Shown here one piece after another: positions 9,219-16,539 of a stretch of 64,000 nt of DNA. A program made the translations under genes and the position numbers. The notes under the pieces are model-generated. The model saw nothing but the letters and a program-made list of their open reading frames with translations, made no database searches and was not told the origin of the DNA. Source of the stretch: Pseudotabrizicola sediminis. GTDB lineage: Bacteria > Pseudomonadota > Alphaproteobacteria > Rhodobacterales > Rhodobacteraceae. The stretch covers positions 62,001 to 126,000 of the forward strand of contig NZ_RPEM01000009.1 in the NCBI RefSeq assembly GCF_004745575.1. Direction: 5' to 3'. The stretch's first letter is position 1, and every line of letters begins with the position of its first letter.

Positions 9219-10307
9219 TCAGCCGATGTGGAACAGCGACTGGAACAGGCGCGGGTCCAGACTGTCCTGCGCGAAGGTTTCGCCTTCGGTCAGCAGGCTG
9301 ACCGCGTCATGGCTGTGCAGGCTTTCCTGATGGCTGGCGAGCACCCGGAAATCACCGATCCGCGGGTCGCGTTTCAGCACGGCACAGAACAACCGGGCCG
9401 CATCCTCGACAAAGATCGGGTTGGCGGCGTTCAGCTCGGCAAAGGCTTGTTCATCCTCGCGCTTGACCATCACCTGCGTTTCCGTAACCACGGCGGCGCG
9501 GGCGCATTCAACCAGATCCTCGACCGACAGCGCATCATCCAGCACCTCGACCGAGATGCGCGCAACCGACCGCTGCGAATGCGGCGTGGCCAGCTGGCCA
9601 CGGGTGTTGCGGGCATGTTCCGACAGTTCAAGGCTGCAGGGGCAGGTGCTGGAATAGACATAATCCAGATGCACGATCTTCTTGCGCACCCCGGCCTGTT
9701 CCACCAGTTCGAACGCCGCCTCATAGTACTGCCAGCCCGACAGCCCGGACCGCAGCGAGGCCACCTTCATCGGATAGGAAAACCGCATCTGGATGCGCGC
9801 GTCAAAGCTGCCCAGATCGGCTTTGTAATCCTCCAGCGCGTCTTCGATCACCGCAAAGCCAAAAGCGCGGTCGGCATGGGCGTAGAACGACCGCATGATG
9901 CGGCTCATGTTGATGCCCTTCTTCCCGGCCTCAAGGCTGACCGTCCCGGTCACGCTGGTTTCCAGCAGCACGGGGGCACCATCGCGGGTCTGATAGCGGA
10001 TCGGCAGGCGGAAGTTGGAAATGCCCACATGCTGAATCCGCTGCCGTTCGCCGCGGATCAGGCTGGATGGCCCGTTCTGCAGATCGGGCAGGCTGTCTTT
10101 GTAGGCTGGCGTCACCACAAAGCCCTGCGGATAGGCGCGGCTGAACGCCGGGCCATCCGCATCGGGCAGCAGATAGCCGACCGAGGGTTCCAGCGTGGCA
10201 ATCTCGTCATCCGACGAGCGCGTCGCCCATTGCCGCAGCAGGGCCAGTGCGGCCTCCGCTTCGTCACGGCTGGGCTTGCGGTCGATTTCGGGCGTGTGAA
10301 TGTTCAT
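9219..10307 (-). CDS. folE2: GTP cyclohydrolase FolE2
   Basis: Type IB GTP cyclohydrolase I, which converts GTP to 7,8-dihydroneopterin triphosphate at the entry to folate synthesis; it belongs to the tunnelling-fold superfamily. The 362-residue protein shows the family blocks GKKGINMSRIMRSFYAH, YSSTCPCSLELSEHAR with the conserved catalytic/metal cysteine (STCPCS), and CAVLKRDPRIGDF near the C-terminus. FolE2 enzymes are often used when zinc is limiting; I see no convincing Zur site upstream. A TTGACA-like -35 element lies about 45 bp upstream. The hairpin at 9176-9210 follows the gene. Confidence 0.95.
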   Translation of the reverse strand: MNIHTPEIDRKPSRDEAEAALALLRQWATRSSDDEIATLEPSVGYLLPDADGPAFSRAYPQGFVVTPAYKDSLPDLQNGPSSLIRGERQRIQHVGISNFRLPIRYQTRDGAPVLLETSVTGTVSLEAGKKGINMSRIMRSFYAHADRAFGFAVIEDALEDYKADLGSFDARIQMRFSYPMKVASLRSGLSGWQYYEAAFELVEQAGVRKKIVHLDYVYSSTCPCSLELSEHARNTRGQLATPHSQRSVARISVEVLDDALSVEDLVECARAAVVTETQVMVKREDEQAFAELNAANPIFVEDAARLFCAVLKRDPRIGDFRVLASHQESLHSHDAVSLLTEGETFAQDSLDPRLFQSLFHIG

Positions 10308-10406
10308 GAGGCTTGGTCCTTCCGGTTCAGGCAGGGCGCGGGGTCCATGCCGTCAATGTCAACAGGTATACGCAGACTGGCCTTGGTCGGATCAGTCGCC
10401 CGATCA

Positions 10407-10435
10407 TTGCGGGGTGCGACACTTGCACCCCGCAA
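10407..10435 (-). terminator. Hairpin after metZ (possible terminator)
   Basis: An 11-bp perfect stem (TTGCGGGGTGC with GCACCCCGCAA) closes a 7-nt loop about 60 nt past the metZ stop and upstream of folE2. There is no U-tract, so it may act as a weak or Rho-assisted terminator. The rest of the 187-bp gap shows only a possible folE2 promoter. Confidence 0.4.
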
Positions 10436-10494
10436 CAGCGTCATTTGAATATAAGATCATCCCCCCGGCCCGACAAGCCTTTGGCGCCGGTGGC

Positions 10495-11676
10495 TCAGGC
10501 CTGTTCCAGCCCGTGCATCAGGTCGGCGATCAGATCGCCGGCATCCTCCAGCCCGACCGACAACCGGATCAACCCCGGCGTGATGCCAAGGCTGTCCTTC
10601 TGCTCTTGCGGCAGGCGCTGGTGGGTGGTGGTGGCGGGATGGGTGACGATGGTCTTGGCATCGCCCAGATTGTTGGAAATCTTGGCAATCTGCAGCGCAT
10701 TCAGGAACCGGAACGCCGCCTCTTTGCCCGCCGCGATGTCAAAGGTCACCAAGGTGCCGCCCGACCCCATCTGATCCATGCACAGTGCGTGCTGCGGGTG
10801 GCTGTCCAGCCCCGGATAGATCACACGGCCCAGTTTCGCATGTCCCTGCAACGCCTGCGCGATCTTCAACGCCGACTCGGCCATCGCCCGGCACCGCAGA
10901 TCCAGCGTCGCCATGCCGTTCAGCATGATCCACGACGTGAATGGCGACATGCTGCCGCCGGTGTGCTTCATGTAGGGTTCCAGCACCTTGCGGATGAACG
11001 CGGTCGTGCCACAGACCACGCCGCCAAGGGCACGCCCCTGCCCGTCAATGTGCTTGGTGGTGGAATAGACAATCACATCCGCACCCTGATCGACCGCGCG
11101 CGAAAAGATCGGCGTGGCAAACACGTTGTCCACCACCACCAGAGCCCCTGCTGCATGGGCGATGTCCGACACGGCGCGGATATCCACCAGTTCCAGCGTC
11201 GGGTTCGACATCGACTCGAAAAACACCGCCTTGGTGCCCGGTGTCACCGCCGCGCGCCACTGATCCAGATCGGCCCCGTCCACAAAGGTGACCCTGACGC
11301 CATAGCGGGTCAGCACCTCTTCCAGCACATAAAGGCACGACCCGAACAGCGCGCGCGACGACACCACGTGGTCGCCTGCCCGCAGCATCGCGGTCAGCGC
11401 ACCCGACACCGCCGCCATGCCCGATGCGGTGGCAAAGGCGTCTTCGGTGCCTTCAAGGGCTGCGATCCGTTCTTCGAACATCCGGGTGGTCGGGTTGCCA
11501 TAGCGGGCATAGATGAACTCATCCGCCCCCGCCTGCACAAACCGCGCCTCCGCCGACTCGGCGGTCGGATAGACAAACCCCTGCGTGAGGAAAATCGCCT
11601 CGGCCATTTCGCCATACTGGCTGCGGCGGCTGCCCTCATGCACCAGTTTCGTGCGCGTGTTCCAAGTCTCAGACAT
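10495..11676 (-). CDS. metZ: O-succinylhomoserine sulfhydrylase
   Basis: PLP-dependent Cys/Met-metabolism enzyme that makes homocysteine directly from O-succinylhomoserine and sulfide, the direct sulfhydrylation route to methionine. The 393-residue protein has YARYGNPTTRMFEERIAALE near the start, MSNPTLELVDI, VVDNVFATPIFSRAVDQGAD, and STTKHIDGQGRALGG with the PLP-binding lysine. The chosen ATG at 11676 (MSETWNTRTKLVHEG) has GAGGA 7 nt upstream; a longer start at 11694 would lie inside the leader terminator. Expression should fall when SAM is abundant, because a SAM-II aptamer and an intrinsic terminator occupy the leader. Confidence 0.94.
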   Translation of the reverse strand: MSETWNTRTKLVHEGSRRSQYGEMAEAIFLTQGFVYPTAESAEARFVQAGADEFIYARYGNPTTRMFEERIAALEGTEDAFATASGMAAVSGALTAMLRAGDHVVSSRALFGSCLYVLEEVLTRYGVRVTFVDGADLDQWRAAVTPGTKAVFFESMSNPTLELVDIRAVSDIAHAAGALVVVDNVFATPIFSRAVDQGADVIVYSTTKHIDGQGRALGGVVCGTTAFIRKVLEPYMKHTGGSMSPFTSWIMLNGMATLDLRCRAMAESALKIAQALQGHAKLGRVIYPGLDSHPQHALCMDQMGSGGTLVTFDIAAGKEAAFRFLNALQIAKISNNLGDAKTIVTHPATTTHQRLPQEQKDSLGITPGLIRLSVGLEDAGDLIADLMHGLEQA

Positions 11677-11692
11677 GCCGTTATCCTCAGGC

Positions 11693-11728
11693 AAAAGAAA
11701 AACCCCGAAACCGGCAAAGGTTTCGGGG
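11693..11728 (-). terminator. Intrinsic terminator in the metZ leader (riboswitch expression platform)
   Basis: A 10-bp stem (CCCCGAAACC with GGTTTCGGGG, loop of 6) is followed on the minus strand by TTTTTCTTTT. It lies between the SAM-II aptamer and the metZ ribosome-binding site, so it is the probable off-state of the switch. Confidence 0.88.
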
Positions 11729-11741
11729 CATCATCCCGAGA

Positions 11742-11794
11742 CCCTTTTAGCGGAATGTTTAACGTGGCCCGCAATCCGGTAACAAAGCGCCACG
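11742..11794 (-). promoter_or_regulatory. SAM-II riboswitch aptamer
   Basis: The minus strand shows the SAM-II pattern. P1 is CGTGGC (11789-11794) pairing with GCCACG (11763-11768). Then come the conserved ACGTTAAA segment and GCTAAAAGGG (11742-11751), which forms the pseudoknot with the P1 loop. This matches the known alphaproteobacterial SAM-II class placed upstream of metA/metZ-type genes. With the terminator downstream it should switch metZ off when S-adenosylmethionine is bound. Confidence 0.9.
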
Positions 11795-11883
11795 AAGTGC
11801 GGCATACGCCTTTGCCCCGCGCCGGTCAACGCCCTTGCGCCTGTCAGGCACGGCGCGGAACGCTCCCGCAGCTGCCGCAAGCG

Positions 11884-12501
11884 CTATGCCTTGCTGTCAT
11901 CCTCGGGCTCGATCAGGAACCGTTGCAGCGCAAAGATCTGCCACCACAGGAATGCCATCAGTGCGGCGGGCATGGCGAATGTTTCCAGCTTGACCCAGGT
12001 ATCGGTCGACATGGTGCGCCAGATGAATTCATTCGCGAGTGCCAGCGCCACAAACATCGCACACAACCGCCGGGTCAGGATCATCCAGCCCTCCCGCTGC
12101 ATCGGAAGAAGATCCCCGATGACATATTCCAGCCAGCTCTGCCCGCGCAGCAACCCGATGCCCAGAAGAGCCGCAAGGCAGCCATAGACAATGCTGGTCT
12201 TCATCTTGAAAAACCGCTCGTCATTGAAATACGCGGTCAGCCCGCCGAAGAAGATCACCATAAAGGCGGTAAACACCTGCATCCGGCTGATGGTGCCGGT
12301 CAGCGCCCACAGGATACCCATGGCCAGCAGCAGGATCGGCACAAACACCAGTGCCGCGATGATGAACCCCGAATAGTCGGTGCCGGCGATGGTGAAGGTG
12401 TCTTCCTTGATCCACAGATAAATCACAAAGAACGCGAGCGTCGGCCCCAGTTCCAGCACCTGTTTGGTCACTGCATTGATCTTGCGTTCTGCCATCTTCA
12501 T
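11884..12501 (-). CDS. ispZ: Inner-membrane septation protein, YciB/IspZ family
   Basis: A polytopic membrane protein of 205 residues with five or so hydrophobic segments (for example GFIIAALVFVPILLLAMGIL and VFTAFMVIFFGGLTAYF). It has the family motif LIPLxxFFxxY-like VLELGPTLAFFVIYLW at residues 15-30. YciB/IspZ proteins affect cell envelope and septation; the molecular activity is not settled. The ATG at 12501 overlaps the stop of the upstream EamA gene (ATGA), and an alternative ATG lies at 12495. The ftsY-eamA-ispZ order is common in Rhodobacteraceae. A short charged C-terminal tail (IEPEDDSKA) ends the protein. Confidence 0.9.
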   Translation of the reverse strand: MKMAERKINAVTKQVLELGPTLAFFVIYLWIKEDTFTIAGTDYSGFIIAALVFVPILLLAMGILWALTGTISRMQVFTAFMVIFFGGLTAYFNDERFFKMKTSIVYGCLAALLGIGLLRGQSWLEYVIGDLLPMQREGWMILTRRLCAMFVALALANEFIWRTMSTDTWVKLETFAMPAALMAFLWWQIFALQRFLIEPEDDSKA

Positions 12502-13403
12502 CCTGCCTGCACCATGATTGCCCCGCCCGCCACGCCAACCATCAAGGCCGCGCGCGTAAGGCCTACCTTTTCACCCAGTATCGCCCAGCCGATCACTGCC
12601 GCAAAGACCGTAGAGGTTTCGCGCAGCGCCGCAACCTCTCCGACTTTGCCCAGCCGCGTGGCCAGCATGACCCCGCCAAAGCTGACGAAGGCCACCAGCG
12701 CCCCGATCATCCCCCGCAGCACCAGCGGCCCTGCGGGCGGCAAGGGCGCGCCAATTCCGCGCCACTGCCGGTATGCGACAAGAACCGGAAAGTCGATGGC
12801 GGTAATCAGGAAAAACCACGCCAGAAAGGTGAACGGGTCCGGCGTCAGCCTTATGCCCCAGGCGTCATAGGTGGTGTAGACCGCCACCAGCAACCCGCCC
12901 GCAAAGGCCCAGGCCAGCCCGGTCTTCAGCGCAGCCTGCGCCACCACCCCGCCCCGCAGGTTCAGCGCCGCCAGGGCAAGGATAGAGGCCGACAGGATCG
13001 CCACCCCCAGCCATTGCAACGCGCCGTAACCTTCCCCCAGAAAAATCGCCGCAAACGCCAGCGTCGCCAGCGGCCCGGTGCCCCGAACCACCGGGTAAAC
13101 CACGGTGAACGCCGCCCGCTCATAGGCCAGTGCCATCGTCAGCTTGTAGGCAAAGTGAATGCCAAGTGCCCCCAGCAGCACCAGCCATTCCACCCCCTGC
13201 GGCCAGGGCACCACAAACAGCGCCACCGGGGCCGAGAACACGGCGATCCACAGATCAATCGACCCGCGCGTGACCCAAGGATCATGCCGCCCCTTCTGCA
13301 GCGCGCCGAACACCGCATGCGCCAGGGCAGAGGTCAGCGCGAGGATCATGGCAAGGCGCAGGCCTTCGGGCGTGCCTTCGAGGGAGATGAGCCAGTCTGA
13401 CAT
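12498..13403 (-). CDS. EamA/DMT-family transporter
   Basis: A 301-residue inner-membrane protein made of two EamA repeats, about ten hydrophobic segments in all. Typical drug/metabolite transporter text is visible: LGALGIHFAYKLTMALAYER, VVYPVVRGTGPLATLAFAA and LRETSTVFAAVIGWAILGEK. The substrate cannot be told from sequence; relatives export amino acids, nucleosides or drugs. It lies between ftsY and ispZ and is translationally coupled to ispZ by a 4-bp overlap. The start is the ATG at 13403. Confidence 0.9.
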   Translation of the reverse strand: MSDWLISLEGTPEGLRLAMILALTSALAHAVFGALQKGRHDPWVTRGSIDLWIAVFSAPVALFVVPWPQGVEWLVLLGALGIHFAYKLTMALAYERAAFTVVYPVVRGTGPLATLAFAAIFLGEGYGALQWLGVAILSASILALAALNLRGGVVAQAALKTGLAWAFAGGLLVAVYTTYDAWGIRLTPDPFTFLAWFFLITAIDFPVLVAYRQWRGIGAPLPPAGPLVLRGMIGALVAFVSFGGVMLATRLGKVGEVAALRETSTVFAAVIGWAILGEKVGLTRAALMVGVAGGAIMVQAG

Positions 13404-13430
13404 GAAAGCTACGTCCTTGCTGGACCCGCC

Positions 13431-13474
13431 GGGGGCTTTGCCCCCGGACCCCCAGGATATTTAGGAACAGATGA
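13431..13474 (-). repeat. Intergenic hairpin-plus-tail repeat, copy 2
   Basis: GGGGGC TTT GCCCCC forms a hairpin. It is followed by a second C-run and CAGGATATTTAGGAACAGATGA, the fullest copy of the module. It fills most of the 76-bp gap between ftsY and the EamA gene. The orientation given is that of the flanking genes; the tail itself reads on the plus strand. Confidence 0.75.
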
Positions 13475-13479
13475 TAAGG

Positions 13480-14538
13480 TTAAGTATCGAGCCCGACGAG
13501 GGCGCGGGCGAAATCTTCGGGGTCGAAGGGGGCCAGATCGTCAATCTGTTCGCCCACCCCGATGGCATGGATCGGCAGGCCGAACTTGTCGGCAAGGCTG
13601 ACCAGCACGCCGCCCTTGGCGGTGCCGTCGAGCTTGGTCATCACAAGGCCCGAGACATCGGCAATCTTGCGGAAGATCTCGACCTGCGCGATGGCGTTCT
13701 GCCCCGTGGTGGCATCGAGCACCAGAAGCGTGTTGTGCGGCGCTGTCGGATCGACCTTGCGCAGCACGCGCACGATCTTGGCCAGTTCCTCCATCAGGTC
13801 GGCCCGGTTCTGCAACCGGCCTGCGGTGTCGATCATCAGAAGGTCGGCACCATCGGCCCGCGCCTTGGTGAAGGCGTCAAAGGCCAGGCTGGCCGGGTCC
13901 GACCCTTCGGGCGCGGTCAGCACCGGCACGCCCGCGCGCGTGCCCCAGACCTGCAACTGCTCTACCGCAGCCGCGCGGAAGGTGTCGCCTGCGGCAATCA
14001 CCACCGACTTGCCCGCCGCCTTGAACTGGCTGGCCAGCTTGCCGATCGTCGTGGTCTTGCCCGAACCGTTGACGCCCACCACAAGCACCACTTGCGGTTT
14101 GGTGGGGTAAAGCGGCAGGGGCTGCGCCACCGGGGTCATGATCCGGGCCACCTCGGTGGCCAGCGCGCGGCGCAGTTCAGAGGCCGAGATTTTCTTGCCA
14201 TAGCGGCCTTCGGCAATATTGGCGCTGACCCGCAGCGCGGTATCGACGCCCATATCGGCCTGGATCAGCACATCCTCAAGGCTTTCCAGCATCGCATCGT
14301 CCAGCTCGCGCCGGGGCTCATCGGCCCCCGGCGCGCTGAACAGACGCCCCAGCAGGCCGGGCTTGGCGCTGTCAGGCTGGGATGGTGCCGGGGCAGATGA
14401 AGCCTGTGGCGCGCCGCCGGTTGCCGCCGGAACAAACGGATCCGCCGGTGCCGCGTCAGACACAAGCGCGTCCAGCCCTTCGCCGATCTTGTCTGACGAG
14501 CGGAACATCTTGTCGCGCAGCTTTTTGAAGAATGACAT
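13480..14538 (-). CDS. ftsY: Signal recognition particle receptor FtsY
   Basis: SRP receptor GTPase that brings ribosome-SRP complexes to SecYEG at the inner membrane. The 352-residue protein has a basic N-terminus (MSFFKKLRDKMFR), a short low-complexity A domain, the N domain (about 60-135) and the SRP G domain. GTPase motifs are G1 GVNGSGKTTTIGKLA (about 150), DTAGR (about 236) and TKLDGTAKGG (about 300). The start at 14538 gives the canonical N-terminus; the frame is open 12 codons further upstream. It leads the ftsY-eamA-ispZ group and is divergent from the AlkB-type gene. Confidence 0.96.
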   Translation of the reverse strand: MSFFKKLRDKMFRSSDKIGEGLDALVSDAAPADPFVPAATGGAPQASSAPAPSQPDSAKPGLLGRLFSAPGADEPRRELDDAMLESLEDVLIQADMGVDTALRVSANIAEGRYGKKISASELRRALATEVARIMTPVAQPLPLYPTKPQVVLVVGVNGSGKTTTIGKLASQFKAAGKSVVIAAGDTFRAAAVEQLQVWGTRAGVPVLTAPEGSDPASLAFDAFTKARADGADLLMIDTAGRLQNRADLMEELAKIVRVLRKVDPTAPHNTLLVLDATTGQNAIAQVEIFRKIADVSGLVMTKLDGTAKGGVLVSLADKFGLPIHAIGVGEQIDDLAPFDPEDFARALVGLDT

Positions 14539-14720
14539 CGGGGCCCCGGTCCTGTGACGGCACTTTCTCTCCAACTAAGCCCAAACACGGCCCGATGGAA
14601 GGCGGCGCGGACAGATCGGCGCGGCAAAGCCCGCAAAGGCCCGGAAAATCAGTGCGGCAAGCCCCTCCCTGCGACCGCAGCGCGATGGAATGGCCACAAA
14701 CCTGTGCTAGAAGCCAAGGC

Positions 14721-15803
14721 ATGACCAACCGCCCGCTGCCCATGCCCGTCTTTGCCGCCGCCGCCCTGTCGCCCGCCGCTTTGCTGTGCCTTGGCGTCTG
14801 GGCCGGGGGCGGATGGCTTTGGGCCGGGGTGCTTTACATGGCGGTTCTGGTGATCGTGCTGGACCAGTTGATCCCCTACGTTGCCGGCAGTGCGCCGGAA
14901 GGGGCGGAATTTCCCGCCGCCGATGCGGTGTTGGTGGCGGTCGGGCTGGCCGTGGTGGCGCTGATGCCGCTGACAGTCTGGGCCATCACCTTTGAGCATC
15001 TGCGCACGGGCGAGAAGCTGCTGCTGCTGTTTGGCACCGGCGCCTTTCTGGGTCAGGTCGGGCATCCGGCCGCGCATGAGCTGATCCACCGCCCGGGTCG
15101 CTTGCTCTACCGGCTAGGGGTGCTGGTGTACGCGATGATGCTGCTGGGCCACCACGCCTCGGCCCACCGGCTGGTGCATCACCGGGCCGTTGCCACGCCG
15201 GAAGACCCCAATTCGGCCCGCGCAGAGGAGAGTTTCTGGCACTTTGCGCCGCGTGCATGGATTGGTGGCTTCCGGGCGGGCAAGGCGGCGGAAGATGCGC
15301 GGCGGACACGGCGTACCGGGGCAAAGGGGCTGCACCCCTACACGGTGTATCTGGGTATCAGCCTTGCCAGCCTATGTGCGGCGGCCCTGATCGGCGCGTC
15401 CTCTGGCACATTGGCGGGCGCCGGACTTGGCGTGCTGGTCTGGCTGGCGCTGTCGGCCCATGCACAGCTGCAGCAATTGCTGGGCGATTATGTGCAGCAT
15501 TACGGGCTGACCCGTGCACGCCTGCCTGACGGGCGATACGCCCCGGTCACGGCCCGACATTCATGGAACATGCCGCACTGGTTTTCCTCGGCACTGATGC
15601 TGAACGCGCCGCGCCACTCCAACCACCACGCCCATCCGTCACGCCCCTATCCGGCCTTGCTGCTGGAGGACGACTCCCCGATTCTGCCCTGGCCGCTGCC
15701 AGTGGCTTGCGGCATGGCGATGGTGCCGCGCCTGTGGCGACGCCGCATGCGCCCGCATCTGAAACGCTGGCACAGCTTGAACGCGCAGGAAGCCGCGCAG
15801 TAA
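14721..15803 (+). CDS. AlkB-type membrane hydroxylase (putative alkane 1-monooxygenase)
   Basis: An integral-membrane non-haem diiron hydroxylase of 360 residues. The three histidine boxes of the AlkB/fatty-acid-desaturase superfamily are present: HELIH (about 115-119), HHASAHRLVHH (about 142-152) and RHSNHHAHPSRPY (about 298-310). Between and before them are four to six hydrophobic segments. AlkB proteins hydroxylate the terminal carbon of alkanes using rubredoxin. No rubredoxin or rubredoxin reductase gene is in this window, so the substrate is uncertain. It is a little shorter than classical AlkB (about 400). The ATG at 14721 precedes MTNRPLPMPVF. Confidence 0.82.
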   Translation: MTNRPLPMPVFAAAALSPAALLCLGVWAGGGWLWAGVLYMAVLVIVLDQLIPYVAGSAPEGAEFPAADAVLVAVGLAVVALMPLTVWAITFEHLRTGEKLLLLFGTGAFLGQVGHPAAHELIHRPGRLLYRLGVLVYAMMLLGHHASAHRLVHHRAVATPEDPNSARAEESFWHFAPRAWIGGFRAGKAAEDARRTRRTGAKGLHPYTVYLGISLASLCAAALIGASSGTLAGAGLGVLVWLALSAHAQLQQLLGDYVQHYGLTRARLPDGRYAPVTARHSWNMPHWFSSALMLNAPRHSNHHAHPSRPYPALLLEDDSPILPWPLPVACGMAMVPRLWRRRMRPHLKRWHSLNAQEAAQ

Positions 15804-15872
15804 CAGTGCTGTCACTGGCGTTCACGTGCCCGGCATGCGACGCTGCGCCTGACCGAGACCGGAGGTTTCCCA

Positions 15873-16298
15873 ATGCGCCGCCTTGCCCCGAAATTAGCCG
15901 CGAAACTTGCCCTGTGCCTGACCCTTCTGCCCACGCTCCTGGGTGCCGCCGAACCGCCGGTGCCGATGACCGCGGCCGAGTTTGAGGCCTATACAACCGG
16001 CAAGACCCTGACCTTCAGCCAGCGCGGCGAGGTTTACGGGGCCGAGCAATACCTGCCGGGCCGCGCCGTCCGCTGGGCGTTCAAGGGCGATGTCTGCCGC
16101 AATGGCACGTGGTATGAAGAGGCAGAGCTGATCTGCTTTGTCTATGACCACGACCCCGGCCCGCAGTGCTGGAACTTCTGGCGCCAGGACGGGCGGCTGA
16201 CAGGGCTGTTCATCGGCGACGGCTTCGGGTCGGAACTGTCCGAGGTGGCGCAATCCCCCGACCCCCTCGCCTGCGCCGGACCCGATCTGGGGGTTTAG
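15873..16298 (+). CDS. Small secreted protein of unknown function
   Basis: A 141-residue protein with a clear signal peptide (hydrophobic ALCLTLLPTLLGA, probable cleavage before AEPPVP). The mature part has four cysteines (GDVCRNG, LICFVY, PQCWNFW, PLACAG), which could form two disulfides in the periplasm. Phrases such as TLTFSQRGEVYGAEQYLPG and WRQDGRLTGLFIGDG recur in hypothetical proteins of Rhodobacteraceae. I cannot assign an activity. GGAGG lies upstream of the ATG. It starts 69 bp after the AlkB-type gene and may be co-transcribed with it. Confidence 0.75.
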   Translation: MRRLAPKLAAKLALCLTLLPTLLGAAEPPVPMTAAEFEAYTTGKTLTFSQRGEVYGAEQYLPGRAVRWAFKGDVCRNGTWYEEAELICFVYDHDPGPQCWNFWRQDGRLTGLFIGDGFGSELSEVAQSPDPLACAGPDLGV

Positions 16299-16495
16299 AT
16301 CCAGACTTCGCGCATCGGCTCAACGCAAGGATGCAGCCTGCGCGGGAGTATTTCAGAAAACTGCACTGCAGATCGGCGTGGCCGGATTGCACCTTTTGCA
16401 AATACCCTCAGCAGAGCATCCGCTGGTAAACCCAAAGCACAAGGGGGCCAGAATCAACGCAAACGCAGCTTGCCAAAACTTTTCATTTTCGAACA

Positions 16496-16520
16496 TTTTT
16501 GGGATGATAAACCCCCAAAA
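16496..16520. terminator. Candidate bidirectional terminator between the secreted-protein gene and xseA
   Basis: A 7-bp stem TTTTGGG/CCCAAAA (arms 16497-16503 and 16514-16520) lies in an A+T-rich patch 20 bp past the xseA stop. A T-run precedes it on the plus strand and an A/T-rich stretch follows. The 241-bp gap also holds a degenerate GGGAGTATTTCAGAAAA repeat tail at about 16345; I see no gene in it. Confidence 0.4.
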
Positions 16521-16539
16521 TGGCCCACTTATTAAAGTT

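Noticed and set aside
10300-12870. An 856-codon open frame on the plus strand
   Set aside because: It is antisense to metZ, the SAM-II leader, ispZ and part of the EamA gene. Its His/Arg/Gln-rich composition is typical of a high-G+C shadow frame, and there is no recognisable domain.
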